A stretch of 64,000 nucleotides of DNA from NCBI GenBank assembly GCA_017417315.1, contig JAFPZK010000053.1, forward strand, positions 294,592-358,591, written 5' to 3'. Of the stretch, positions 8,444 through 17,066 are shown piece by piece. Positions within the stretch are counted from its first letter, which is position 1. Each line of letters begins with the position of its first letter. Source of the DNA: Bacteroidales bacterium (lineage in GTDB: Bacteria; Bacteroidota; Bacteroidia; Bacteroidales; UBA3824). Made by a program: the position numbers and the translations under genes. Below the pieces are notes generated by a model, which made no database searches, was not told the origin of the DNA, and saw only the letters and a list, made by a program, of their open reading frames with translations.

Positions 8444-9772
8444 ATGGTATTCAAACGCAAATTATATGACGAAATGCTTCGCTGGAAAGCGGAATTATCG
8501 GATAAATACGCACTTCTGATAAAAGGTGCGAGGCGTGTCGGTAAGTCCACCTTAGTGGAGGAATTTGCAAAAAATGAGTACGATTCATACATACTTATAG
8601 ATTTTTCCGTTTCTTCCGAAGAAATGGACGGCTTATTTGACAATATGCGCGACTTGAACTATTTCTTCTTCCGTCTGCAAAATATCTTCCAAGTAACGTT
8701 GTACCAACGCCGGTCGGTAATCATCTTTGACGAAGTGCAACTCCAGCCTTTGGCACGTCAAGCCATAAAGCACCTTGTAAAAGACGGAAGGTACGATTAT
8801 ATTGAAACAGGTTCGCTTCTTACTCTCAAAAAGAATGTCAAAAACATCGTGATACCGAGCGAAGAACACCGCCTTACGCTCTATCCGATGGACTACGAAG
8901 AGTTTAGGTGGGCGTTAGGCGACCAAGTGTCAGCGGATTTTCTAAAACAAGCATTTGAGATGAAACGTCCGGCTGGAGATGCCGTACACCGCAAATGGAT
9001 GCGCGACCTCAGGCTTTATATGATAATAGGCGGTATGCCTCAGTCTGTTGATACATATCTGAAAACCAATAATTTGCAGCAAGTTGACACTATCAAGCGC
9101 AAAATTCTTGAACTATACGATGATGATTTTCGCAAAATCGACCCGTCAGGAACGGCATCGCTGGTTTTCCGTAACATTCCGTCGCAACTCTCGAAACATG
9201 CCTCAATGCTCAAAATAGAATCCGCTACCAACAGCAGGGCTACCGCAAACACACCCGCAATAATTGCCGACATGATAGACAGCATGGTACTGACACCGGC
9301 ATACCATTGTACAGACCCGCACGTAGGTATGGGTCTGACCAAAGCCCCCGAAAAATTCAAAATGTTCATTAATGACACGGGGTTGTTCATTACATTATGC
9401 TTTTGGGACAAGGGGATTACAGAAAATGTCATTTATAACCAACTTCTTGCGGACAAACTTGATGCTAATCTTGGTTATATTTACGAAAACCTCGTTGCCC
9501 AAATGCTAAGAACTGCCGGATATGAACTATATTATTACACATTCCCTGACGATAACAAGCACAACTATGAAGTGGATTTCTTGCTTTCGTCGGGCAACAA
9601 ACTGCTGCCCATCGAAGTAAAGTCGTCCGGCTACAAGACTCACAAATCCTTAGACGAATTTTGTAGGAAATACTCATCGCGAATATCCCGACGCATATTG
9701 TTATATACCAAAGATTATCACAAAGACGGAGAAACGGTTTGCCTGCCCGTTTATTTCACGCCGTTTTTGTAA
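8444..9772 (+). CDS. AAA-type ATPase with C-terminal DUF4143/nuclease-fold domain
   Basis: This is a 442-residue protein. Walker A is GARRVGKST (28-36, K34) and Walker B is VIIFDEVQ (92-99), followed by a sensor-like ETGS near 122. The C-terminal DUF4143 region ends in a PD-(D/E)xK-like arrangement: YEVDFLL (D378) and IEVKSS (E391, K393). Members of this family (COG1373-like) are common and multicopy in Bacteroidota, and their function is unknown. The gene has its own promoter and an upstream repeat array. It sits alone between 60-bp direct repeats inside a sulfatase gene pair, and its stop codon abuts the right repeat, so it looks like an inserted single-gene cassette. A deleted paralogue lies at 17116-17737. 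Confidence 0.88.
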   Translation: MVFKRKLYDEMLRWKAELSDKYALLIKGARRVGKSTLVEEFAKNEYDSYILIDFSVSSEEMDGLFDNMRDLNYFFFRLQNIFQVTLYQRRSVIIFDEVQLQPLARQAIKHLVKDGRYDYIETGSLLTLKKNVKNIVIPSEEHRLTLYPMDYEEFRWALGDQVSADFLKQAFEMKRPAGDAVHRKWMRDLRLYMIIGGMPQSVDTYLKTNNLQQVDTIKRKILELYDDDFRKIDPSGTASLVFRNIPSQLSKHASMLKIESATNSRATANTPAIIADMIDSMVLTPAYHCTDPHVGMGLTKAPEKFKMFINDTGLFITLCFWDKGITENVIYNQLLADKLDANLGYIYENLVAQMLRTAGYELYYYTFPDDNKHNYEVDFLLSSGNKLLPIEVKSSGYKTHKSLDEFCRKYSSRISRRILLYTKDYHKDGETVCLPVYFTPFL

Positions 9773-9832
9773 TTAAAGACTGAAATTCAACAATATCACA
9801 AGCGAATGATAGAAAATAATTTAACTGTAAAA
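9773..9832 (+). repeat. Right copy of the 60-bp direct repeat
   Basis: It begins at the base after the ATPase stop codon and ends two bases before the next gene's ATG. Read in the frame of the upstream sulfatase gene it runs on as ...LTVKNEK-stop (stop at 9842-9844), overlapping the ATG at 9834. It is probably the original 3' end of that gene. Confidence 0.9.
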
Positions 9833-9833
9833 A

Positions 9834-11648
9834 ATGAAAAATAAAATAAGAAAAACTTTTGATTGTTATTTACTTGCAACAAGTGTTTTATCATTGATTT
9901 TTATAATTACGACCGCTATGAATTGCGGCGTGAAAATTACTTTTTATTCGTTGCTTTATATTATTGCTTCTTCTGTTTGTCACGGAGCGGTAGTTATGTT
10001 ACTTCCGACAATAATCACTTTTCCGCTGAGATTTTTGTTTAGAAACAGCAATATTACTGACACTGTTTTTGCAGTTTTGACAGCCTTGATAGAAATTGTC
10101 ATCATAATTGATTATTTTGTTTTTGCGTTTTACAGATACCATATCAACGGCTTTGTTTGGGGACTTTTGACAGGTCCTGCTGCGGGACAGATTTTTGTTT
10201 TTGATGGTTGGGTTGTTTTTAAGTGTGTTGTCGGTGCGTTAATTATAATAGTAGCGAATATTTTTATTATTAATAAGTTAAACGGATTTATTTCAAGAGT
10301 TAGTTTAAGAATTCCGCTTTTTACGCTTTTGTTTTTTGTTTTGACTGCAAATTGTATGCACGCATACGGAGCGGCAACATTGAATTCTGATGTCATAAAA
10401 TGTACTGAGGCTATTCCGTATTATTTCCCGATACAGTCAAACAGTCTTTTGAAACGTCTCGGACTTGTTGATTCTAAGAAAATTGAAGCAGCAAGGGCGG
10501 GTAGCGGAGATTTAAATTATCCGAAGGCTGAACTTCAATGGAATGATTCCATAACACCGCCTAACATCATTTTTATAATGATTGACGCTTGGAACAGGCG
10601 GACTTTCAATGAAGACAATACGCCGAATTTAGAAAAATTTTCTAAAAAATGTGTCTATTATTCTGACCATGTAAGTGCGAGCAACGGTACTCAGGGCAGT
10701 CTTTTTTCTATTTTTACGTCATTGTCCTCGTATTATTGGCAGGATTTTGAGATGAATACAATCAATCCCGTCTTTGTTGACCGACTTAAAAAACTCGGTT
10801 ACGATGTTAAAACGTTTCCGGGCGCGACCTTGCGCAGTCCGGCTTTTGACCGTGTTTTGCTGCATGAATTTCCCGATATTAACACCGATACCGAGGGTAA
10901 AACCGTTTATGACAGGGATTGTAATTTGACGGCTGGTTTTGTTAATTTTCTTGACGGTGCAGCCTCAGACAAGCCTTTTTTTGCATGGCTTTTTTATGAC
11001 CTTGCCCATTCGTATGAAATGCCGAAAGAAAGACTTTGGAAATACCGTCCTACTTGGGAATTTGCCGATTATACTTTACTTTCGGCTGATATGAATCCCG
11101 AACCGTATTTCAATCTTTACCGAAATGCCGTTTATCAAGCCGATTCGCTTGTCGGAATTGTTTTGAACAAAATTCAGGAAAAAGACCTTTTGAAAAATTC
11201 GATTATCGTAATTTGCGGCGACCACGGGCAGGAGTTCAACGATAACGGGAAGAATTTTTGGGGACATAACGGCAATTTTTCTGATGTTCAAATCGGGACA
11301 AATTTGCTTTGGTATTCGCCGGATTCAGAGCCTAAAACCGTGAAATACAGGACTTCGCATTACGATATTTGTCCGACGATTTTAAAAAGTTATCTCGGAT
11401 TGAAAAACTCGATAGCAGATTTTGGTATAGGTAAAATGCTGACAGATAGTACTTTGCGTGATTGGCTTTTGGTTGGTAGCAGGGATAATTTTGCGTTTCT
11501 TCACAAAAATCATATCTACGAAAAACGTCCTTCGGGGTATTTTTTTGCGACAGATGTTCATTTGAACGAACTGCCGCAAGATTCAATAGACTATAACGTT
11601 TTGAACGAAAAAATCAGAGAGATCGGAAGTTTTTATAAAGGAAATTAA
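9834..11648 (+). CDS. Membrane sulfatase-fold protein of the YejM/PbgA-like type
   Basis: This is a 604-residue protein with about five TM segments in residues 12-175 and a periplasmic sulfatase-like domain from about 240. NIIFIMIDAW (D251), the Thr-containing SASNGTQGSLFSIFTSL (T286) and CGDHGQEFNDNG near residue 465 mark the metal site. The run TPNLEKFSKK..HVSASNGT...SYYW closely follows YejM/PbgA, a lipid-A/cardiolipin-linked envelope protein, rather than LtaS. It was probably the second gene of an overlapping pair with the gene ending at 8304 before the ATPase cassette came in. Its stop overlaps by 4 bases the stop of the convergent glycosyltransferase gene. Substrate and activity are not known. 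Confidence 0.75.
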   Translation: MKNKIRKTFDCYLLATSVLSLIFIITTAMNCGVKITFYSLLYIIASSVCHGAVVMLLPTIITFPLRFLFRNSNITDTVFAVLTALIEIVIIIDYFVFAFYRYHINGFVWGLLTGPAAGQIFVFDGWVVFKCVVGALIIIVANIFIINKLNGFISRVSLRIPLFTLLFFVLTANCMHAYGAATLNSDVIKCTEAIPYYFPIQSNSLLKRLGLVDSKKIEAARAGSGDLNYPKAELQWNDSITPPNIIFIMIDAWNRRTFNEDNTPNLEKFSKKCVYYSDHVSASNGTQGSLFSIFTSLSSYYWQDFEMNTINPVFVDRLKKLGYDVKTFPGATLRSPAFDRVLLHEFPDINTDTEGKTVYDRDCNLTAGFVNFLDGAASDKPFFAWLFYDLAHSYEMPKERLWKYRPTWEFADYTLLSADMNPEPYFNLYRNAVYQADSLVGIVLNKIQEKDLLKNSIIVICGDHGQEFNDNGKNFWGHNGNFSDVQIGTNLLWYSPDSEPKTVKYRTSHYDICPTILKSYLGLKNSIADFGIGKMLTDSTLRDWLLVGSRDNFAFLHKNHIYEKRPSGYFFATDVHLNELPQDSIDYNVLNEKIREIGSFYKGN

Positions 11649-12517
11649 CTATTTGTGTTTACATAACTTTGCTTGTCGTCGGGAAAATATTTGTCGGCAA
11701 GTTTTTTTATAGTCTTATTGGTTTTATGTTTTTTGATGTATATAGGAATTTGGTTTAGTTGTATTTCTGAAAATAATTGCAATTCAGTATCTAAATCAGC
11801 ATTTGTAAACAATGAGGTAAGAAGTAGTTGTTTTGCTTCGTTTATCCATTGCGGTTTGTTTGACCAATAGTGGGCAATGTACGGTTTTGAGGAGGTTAAA
11901 TCCGATTTTTCTTTCAATGCGATGCTTAAAGAATATTGCTCTATAAATTCGGGGTCGACATTTTCCTCTAACATACCGTCGCATAGAGACAATGCTGTTG
12001 AAATTAGTTCGGATTTTTTTTCGGACGGAAGACCACAGACTCCGGCACACCACATGTCGTGTTTTTCTGAAATCGTAATATCGGCTATGTTTTTTCCTTT
12101 TAGTGTATTGAACAATCGTTTATGTTTATGCGTAGTTTTTGACGGGTGTCCTTCATTGCCGTCCATAAATGATTTTCCGTTTTTGATTTCTTGTTTTAAT
12201 GCGGTGAAATCTCCGTACAAAAAAGTATCACAATCTATATACAACATATCATCAGCGGGATAGAGTGTGCAGATAGTTTCTATGGCTTTTAGTTTGGTAC
12301 GCCAAAAGAAATTATGTTTTCCTTTCCATTCCGTTATGCGTTTTTCATCTACCGGTATTATTTCTGCAAAATTAAGGTGATTGAAAAACTTCGGGTTGGA
12401 GGTTATGATAACAATTCTGTCATCTTTTTGTAATTGTCTTTTAAAACTTAAAATCGAAAAATATGCTTGAACATATATGTCCGAATTTTCCCCGAGTATG
12501 TAATATAAGATTGTCAT
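11645..12517 (-). CDS. Glycosyltransferase with a DxD motif (GT8-like)
   Basis: This is a 290-residue cytosolic protein. MLYIDCDTFL carries a DxD metal/nucleotide-sugar motif (D95, D97), preceded by a Rossmann-type N-terminus (IVIITSNPKFF) and WRTKLKAIE. The form matches GT8-like or related retaining transferases that use an NDP-sugar. It is the last gene of a seven-gene minus-strand operon starting at 16868; the gap to the upstream gene is 12 bases. It probably adds a sugar to a surface glycan. Sugar and linkage cannot be read from the sequence. Confidence 0.65.
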   Translation of the reverse strand: MTILYYILGENSDIYVQAYFSILSFKRQLQKDDRIVIITSNPKFFNHLNFAEIIPVDEKRITEWKGKHNFFWRTKLKAIETICTLYPADDMLYIDCDTFLYGDFTALKQEIKNGKSFMDGNEGHPSKTTHKHKRLFNTLKGKNIADITISEKHDMWCAGVCGLPSEKKSELISTALSLCDGMLEENVDPEFIEQYSLSIALKEKSDLTSSKPYIAHYWSNKPQWINEAKQLLLTSLFTNADLDTELQLFSEIQLNQIPIYIKKHKTNKTIKKLADKYFPDDKQSYVNTNS

Positions 12518-12529
12518 GATTGTTGTTTT

Positions 12530-13291
12530 TTAGTTCTTTTTATCGTTGTTGTTTTCCCAGATTTTGGCGAGTGTATAAAATTTATAATTTGCTTCGTTGA
12601 CAGCCAAGACAAGACCGGCTATGCCGTGAAAAATCCCGCCTTTGAAAAAGTAATATTGAATAAACCTGAATGTAGGTTTTATTATCATTTTTAACCAACC
12701 TGCCTTTGCTCCTTTGCGCCTTGATATTTCGTTTTGCGTGTAGATGTTCATTTTGTGAAGTTTAGTGAACAAAGTCATAGATTTATGAATCATCGCAAGG
12801 TTGGTTTTTCCTGACGGAATTTTCTCCGTTGTGCCGCTTATTTGCGGTTTTGAATGTACGTGCGGCGGCCAATATGCTTTATCTTTACGGAAAAATCTCA
12901 GTTGGTAATCAGGGTATGAATTTTTTACGAAACAATTCATAATGTAGTTTTTACGGGGAATAAAAAGCCCGTCAGACGGATTATTTTGAATGTATTGATA
13001 CAAAAAATCTTTTAAATCCGCCGGAATTATTTCGTCGGCATCTACGGTCAAAACCCACGGATATTTAGCCGAGTGTATCGCAAAATCACGGGCAGGCTCT
13101 GCGATAGTGTGATTCCCTTTCGGAAATGTTATGACTCTGCAACCGAATTTTTCTGCAATTTTGACAGTGTTGTCAGTACTTTCCATATCGCAGACTAAAA
13201 TTTCGTCAAATCCTTTTACATATTCTAAAATTTCACCTAACGAATTTTCTTCGTTATAGGTGTGAATTACAACTGAGATTTTATTTTCCAT
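12530..13291 (-). CDS. GT2-family glycosyltransferase (WaaE/KdtX-like)
   Basis: This 253-residue protein has a GT-A fold: ISVVIHTYNEENSLGE at the N-terminus, CDMESTDNT at 34-42 and VLTVDADE (D84, D86) as the metal-binding motif. The pattern RDFAIHSAKYPWVLTVDADE resembles WaaE/KdtX glycosyltransferases that decorate the LPS inner core. The C-terminus (about 205-240) has an amphipathic or membrane-associating segment (FIQYYFFKGGIFHGIAGLVLAV). It is translated 4 bases after the upstream gene in the surface-glycan operon. Confidence 0.78.
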   Translation of the reverse strand: MENKISVVIHTYNEENSLGEILEYVKGFDEILVCDMESTDNTVKIAEKFGCRVITFPKGNHTIAEPARDFAIHSAKYPWVLTVDADEIIPADLKDFLYQYIQNNPSDGLFIPRKNYIMNCFVKNSYPDYQLRFFRKDKAYWPPHVHSKPQISGTTEKIPSGKTNLAMIHKSMTLFTKLHKMNIYTQNEISRRKGAKAGWLKMIIKPTFRFIQYYFFKGGIFHGIAGLVLAVNEANYKFYTLAKIWENNNDKKN

Positions 13292-13295
13292 CTTT

Positions 13296-14348
13296 TTAGT
13301 TTTTCTTTATTTTTCCGAAAGTTTTTATGCTTGTGTATTTACGCCAAAGGTTCAGTTTCCTTTTTTCGGGGACACCGTGGCGGCGGATATAGTCTTTTGC
13401 ACCTTCGAGCATGCGTTTCGCAACATTGCCGTCGTTATAAGGGTCATAATTTTTTATAATCCACTGACGCAGTTCGGTAAGTTTACCGTCGGTTTTAATC
13501 TCATCGTAGGCTTTTGACAACTGCATAGGATCTGTAATATTTTTCCAATAAATATCCTTTGCAACGGCATCTAAGGTTATAACGGGTTTGTCCAAAAGCA
13601 GAAATTCGTAGATTGTGGAACTTGTATCGCTAATCATTGCATCTGCCATAAGCATATACTTTGTTACGGTATAGTCTTCAATCCATAAGATGTTGTCGTG
13701 ATTAGCGGCAAGAGCCTTGTATTCGTCGTTCCATTCCTGTTTTGTTAACGGGTGAAATTTAAGTATTAACAAGACATCTTGTTTGTTTACGAAATCAACG
13801 AGACCTTCCTTGAATTTCGGTAACGAAGTAAGGCTCGGCGAAAATGTCGGGGCATAAAGAACAAGTTCTTTTTTGCCGTGTTTTTTTAAGAGTTCTTGTT
13901 TTTGTGCTTCAAAATCGTTTTTGTGCTGAAAAATCCAATCTTGACGCGGCCAACCCGTTTCTAAAACTTCAAAATCTTTGTATTTTTTTGCGAGTTTTTC
14001 AAATCCGGCGGTAAAGAACGGTCCTTGCGTAAAATATGTGTCAAAATATCTTCTGATAACCCAATGGTCTTTTTTTTCTGCTGCGTATCCGTGAAAAATT
14101 TGGATTTTAACGCCTGAAAGATAATACGGAACGATATTACCCGGACAAAATATTGCATCGGGTTTAAAATCATAGATTTCTTGAATCGAATTAGTATAAT
14201 TGACTTGGTCTTTTAGCGGAAAGTCGGCAATTTTCTTTTTGTGAACATACCACAAAATTTGGTTGTCGGAATCCTTTTGACCTTCTTCTTGAATGGGATT
14301 CAAAATATCAATTGCGTACTTGTTTTCGCAAAATAATACTATTTTCAT
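13296..14348 (-). CDS. CDP-glycerol glycerophosphotransferase-like protein (TagB/TagF family)
   Basis: The start is ATG 14348 (MKIVLFCENKYAID); the frame could be extended to a TTG at 14366. The 350-residue product has the two-domain GT-B layout of the Glyphos_transf family: IQIFHGYAAEKKDH (HGxxxKK-like), LYAPTFSPS, LILKFHPL, and SDTSSTIYEFLLLDKPVI near residues 235-255. Such enzymes transfer glycerol-phosphate or ribitol-phosphate from a CDP donor. The upstream gene is a LicC-like nucleotidyltransferase that could make the CDP donor, so the pair suggests a phospho-alcohol substituent on the glycan. The actual donor is inferred. Confidence 0.75.
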   Translation of the reverse strand: MKIVLFCENKYAIDILNPIQEEGQKDSDNQILWYVHKKKIADFPLKDQVNYTNSIQEIYDFKPDAIFCPGNIVPYYLSGVKIQIFHGYAAEKKDHWVIRRYFDTYFTQGPFFTAGFEKLAKKYKDFEVLETGWPRQDWIFQHKNDFEAQKQELLKKHGKKELVLYAPTFSPSLTSLPKFKEGLVDFVNKQDVLLILKFHPLTKQEWNDEYKALAANHDNILWIEDYTVTKYMLMADAMISDTSSTIYEFLLLDKPVITLDAVAKDIYWKNITDPMQLSKAYDEIKTDGKLTELRQWIIKNYDPYNDGNVAKRMLEGAKDYIRRHGVPEKRKLNLWRKYTSIKTFGKIKKN

Positions 14349-14362
14349 TTTTGTAATTGTTT

Positions 14363-15082
14363 TCAAATTTTCAAATCCTTTACTTTTTCGTAATCCTCTA
14401 CCGTGTCGATTTCCATCGAGAAAAAATCCGTCGTGTCAAGATACTTAAAAATGTAACCTTGCGGAATAAGCCTTTCAAAGCATTTTTCGTAAAAAACGTT
14501 TGAAAGACCTTCGTTATCAATCATTTGATGAAGTTCTTTGAAAAGTGCCTCGGAATAACGTTTAGAAAATTTTTCTAATCCGACAGACTCGCCGACGGCT
14601 TTTCCTATCCTGCAAACCTTGCTGATTTCAAGAACGTTGCGGTCGTCATCTGAAATAATTTTTATCTCTTCTTCGCCGAGCGCATGGCGGTTCATGGCAA
14701 GGACGTCTGGATTTTTATCGTTTAACAATGCCGAAATTATTTTGTCAGAAAACAAAATATCACTGTCCGACAAAATAAACTCTTCGCCTTTTGCAAATTC
14801 TTCCGCCAAAAACAGCGAATAAATATTGTTGGTTGTAGAGTAATCTTTATTATAAATAAACCTTACATTTAACAAGGGATAATTGGTCGTTACAAAATCT
14901 TTTATCATGTTTTGTAAATAACCCGTAACAATCAGAAATTCAGAGATTCCGTTGTTAATAAAATTATCCAAAGTTCTTTCTAAAAGTGTTTTTCCGTTAA
15001 CTTTCAGAAGGCATTTCGGAGTGTTTTCGGTCAGCGGTCTAAGACGCGAGGCTGTTCCGGCAGCAAGGATTACGGCTTTCAT
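14363..15082 (-). CDS. Sugar-phosphate/choline-phosphate nucleotidyltransferase (LicC-like)
   Basis: This 239-residue protein has the nucleotidyltransferase signature ILAAGTASRLRPLTENTPKC (residues 5-24), the metal Asp in LSDSDILF (about 104-111), and a second Asp in SMEIDTVEDYEKV near the C-terminus. The motif DYSTTNNIYSLFLA is characteristic of the LicC/phosphocholine cytidylyltransferase branch. It probably makes a CDP-activated alcohol, or less likely an NDP-sugar, for the transferase encoded just downstream. ATG 15082 is 3 bases after the PIN gene's stop, so it belongs to the same transcript. Confidence 0.75.
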   Translation of the reverse strand: MKAVILAAGTASRLRPLTENTPKCLLKVNGKTLLERTLDNFINNGISEFLIVTGYLQNMIKDFVTTNYPLLNVRFIYNKDYSTTNNIYSLFLAEEFAKGEEFILSDSDILFSDKIISALLNDKNPDVLAMNRHALGEEEIKIISDDDRNVLEISKVCRIGKAVGESVGLEKFSKRYSEALFKELHQMIDNEGLSNVFYEKCFERLIPQGYIFKYLDTTDFFSMEIDTVEDYEKVKDLKI

Positions 15083-15085
15083 TTT

Positions 15086-15511
15086 TTATTTTGTTTTTTT
15101 AGCAAAAAAATCGTTTAAAAATTCAATCGGTGTCATTACGTTTGCACCCAGATTTTCAAAATCTTTTTTGTTACGGGTAACAATGACATCGGCATTAACA
15201 GACATCGCTGATTCATATTGAACACTGTCTTCAAAATCTTTGCGACGGAGTCGTAGACTCTCTTTTATTATTTTTTCGTCAGCAGGAGAAATTGTACAAA
15301 GTTGTGATAAATTACCAAATTCCTCGTACAAATCATCAATACTAAGTCTTTTTCTTAGAATATAAAACGCATTGATTATTGTAGTTGCAGATACAATAAT
15401 GTTTATTTCCTTTTTTTCAGCAAGAGACATTATTGTTTCTGCCGGTTGAAAAAAATCGGCTCTTTGGTCGTAAAAATCAATAATGATATTAGTATCTAAA
15501 AAAACTTTCAT
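15086..15511 (-). CDS. PIN-domain ribonuclease toxin
   Basis: This 141-residue protein has the PIN acidic residues: D6 in FLDTNIIIDFYD, a central Glu/Asp cluster in RRKDFEDSVQYESA, and D108 in NADVIVTRNKKDF. This is the VapC-like fold that cleaves RNA with Mg2+. Its ATG overlaps the stop of the preceding 108-residue gene (ATGA), the usual coupling of an antitoxin-toxin pair. The pair is embedded in the glycan operon instead of standing alone. RNA target unknown. Confidence 0.85.
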   Translation of the reverse strand: MKVFLDTNIIIDFYDQRADFFQPAETIMSLAEKKEINIIVSATTIINAFYILRKRLSIDDLYEEFGNLSQLCTISPADEKIIKESLRLRRKDFEDSVQYESAMSVNADVIVTRNKKDFENLGANVMTPIEFLNDFFAKKTK

Positions 15512-15834
15512 TTGTATTTTTCTTCTAATGCTTCATACAACTCTTCCTTATATGTATCCGAAATTAATATGCGCTGTTTCGGTCTCATTGCCATAACTTT
15601 CGGCGAAATCGGATAATCCCACCAAATAGGTTTCGGGTCAGGGATATTGCTTTCCTGAACTTCCGGTTCTTCCGTAATATCTTCGTCCTCAAATTTGGTA
15701 GACATTGAATCTGTTTTTTCTGTTATTTTCCTTGACAGAAAATTCATCATCTTTATCATTTGAGGTAGCGATAAAGTCGCAAGTAACGACTCTATTAAGG
15801 CGATTTCAGTGTGTTTTTTTGTCATTGTTTTCAT
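15508..15834 (-). CDS. Probable antitoxin partner of the PIN toxin
   Basis: This is a 108-residue protein with a basic/helical N-terminus (about 5-45, EIALIESLLATLSLPQMIKM), an acidic middle (EDEDITEEPEVQE) and a conserved-looking C-terminus (PIWWDYPISPKVMAM). No known DNA-binding fold is recognised with certainty. The antitoxin role rests on position and on the 4-base ATGA overlap with the PIN gene. Its own ATG also overlaps the aminotransferase stop by 4 bases, so three genes are translationally linked. Confidence 0.6.
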   Translation of the reverse strand: MKTMTKKHTEIALIESLLATLSLPQMIKMMNFLSRKITEKTDSMSTKFEDEDITEEPEVQESNIPDPKPIWWDYPISPKVMAMRPKQRILISDTYKEELYEALEEKYK

Positions 15835-16868
15835 TTTCCTGCAACTTTTTTGATTGTGTCAATAACGATTCTGTTTTGTTCGGGACGACCGAGCGTTATG
15901 CGCAAATGTGTGTTGATGTCCGGCTCGTTCATAAACTTGATTTTGTAATCCAACTCTTTGAGCGCGTTTTGAAGCCTTTCTTTCAGTTCAATCGGGTATT
16001 TAATCAAAATGAAATTTGCTTGAGATTTGTAGACTTTGAAACCGTCAAGCGAACCGATTTCTTGTTCGTAAAGTTTACGGTCTTCGTTCATTTTGTCAGC
16101 GATATTGCGGTAATAATCAGTGGCTTTAAGGGCGGCGATTGCAAGTTCCTCAGAGATTCTGTTATAACCCAAATATTTGTTGCCAAAACGGTTGAATTTT
16201 CCCAAACCGTTGCCCGTAAAACCAAATCCCATTCTAAGTCCCGGTAATCCGTAAAATTTACTCAACGTGCGGACAATTAACAAATTCGGAAACTCATCAA
16301 TTAATCGTTTGATGTAACTATTATCACGGTTGACATACGAAGCGTAAGCCTCGTCGATGATGATGTAAGTGGTTTTCGGGGCTTCTTGAAGAAGGTTCTC
16401 GATTTTTTCGGGTGTTAAAGCGTTGCCTGTCGGATTGTTGGGCGATGCCAAAAGCAAAATCTTGGGATTCAACTCGTGAAGCATTTTTTTGAGTGCGTCC
16501 ATGTCGTAACGGTAGGTGTCGCCGTCCTCGTAAAGCGGGTACTGAATGGTCTGACCGTCAACCTCGTCGGCAATTGATTTGTAATACCACCACGAAAATT
16601 TAGGCACGAGCATAATGCGGTTGTTGTCGGGAAGGGTGAGGAAGTAGTGAACCGCCTCTTTCAAAAGGTCTTCGCCGCCGTAACCGAGCATAATTTGTTT
16701 TTCGTCAATGCCGTATTCCTGAGAAAGGAAAACCGAAAAAATGCTTTTTTTACCTTCGTCATAAATTCTGGTATAAAACCCAAGTTTCTGAGTATCAAAG
16801 TTTTTTAACGCCTCCAACACCTCAGGTGCAGGCGCAAAATTAAATTCGTTTCTGTCTAAAAAGTTCAT
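15831..16868 (-). CDS. PLP-dependent class I/II aminotransferase (HisC-like)
   Basis: This 345-residue protein has ASPNNPTGN (142-150), IIIDEAYASY (D172) and TLSKFYGLPGLRMGF with the PLP-binding lysine K204; the C-terminal Arg motif is LRITLG. The form is that of histidinol-phosphate aminotransferases and of related enzymes acting on small phosphorylated ketones. No other his gene is nearby. The neighbours are a nucleotidyltransferase and a CDP-glycerol-type transferase, so it may make an amino-alcohol phosphate for the glycan. Housekeeping HisC remains the alternative. It is first in its operon, with a perfect promoter at 16894-16924. Confidence 0.78.
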   Translation of the reverse strand: MNFLDRNEFNFAPAPEVLEALKNFDTQKLGFYTRIYDEGKKSIFSVFLSQEYGIDEKQIMLGYGGEDLLKEAVHYFLTLPDNNRIMLVPKFSWWYYKSIADEVDGQTIQYPLYEDGDTYRYDMDALKKMLHELNPKILLLASPNNPTGNALTPEKIENLLQEAPKTTYIIIDEAYASYVNRDNSYIKRLIDEFPNLLIVRTLSKFYGLPGLRMGFGFTGNGLGKFNRFGNKYLGYNRISEELAIAALKATDYYRNIADKMNEDRKLYEQEIGSLDGFKVYKSQANFILIKYPIELKERLQNALKELDYKIKFMNEPDINTHLRITLGRPEQNRIVIDTIKKVAGK

Positions 16869-16893
16869 CTCAATATCGATATTTTTCTTGTCG

Positions 16894-16924
16894 CAAAGGT
16901 AAACATTTTTCTTTTGCCTTCAAA
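16894..16924 (-). promoter_or_regulatory. Promoter of the aminotransferase-glycosyltransferase operon
   Basis: On the minus strand: TTTG (16924-16921), 19 bases, TACCTTTG (16901-16894). This is a full consensus match, 26 bases upstream of ATG 16868. Confidence 0.75.
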
Positions 16925-16977
16925 AACTTTTTTTTCGGAGGTATTTTGATTGGGCGGCGTACAATGGGAAGTAAATT

Positions 16978-17066
16978 TTACGCTCAGTAGTAATTTATGG
17001 TAAAAAGATTTTACGCTCAGTAGTAATTTTAGTTAAAAAAAAATTACGCTCAGTATTTTTTGTTGC
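16978..17066 (+). repeat. Three 33-bp tandem units upstream of the deleted DUF4143 gene
   Basis: ACGCTCAG recurs at 16980, 17013 and 17046, an exact 33-base period. Units 1 and 2 share TTACGCTCAGTAGTAATTT, followed by ATGGTAAAAA or TAGTTAAAAA. The third is truncated and runs into the -33 region. Layout and backbone match the array at 8319-8410, while the core differs. Confidence 0.88.
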
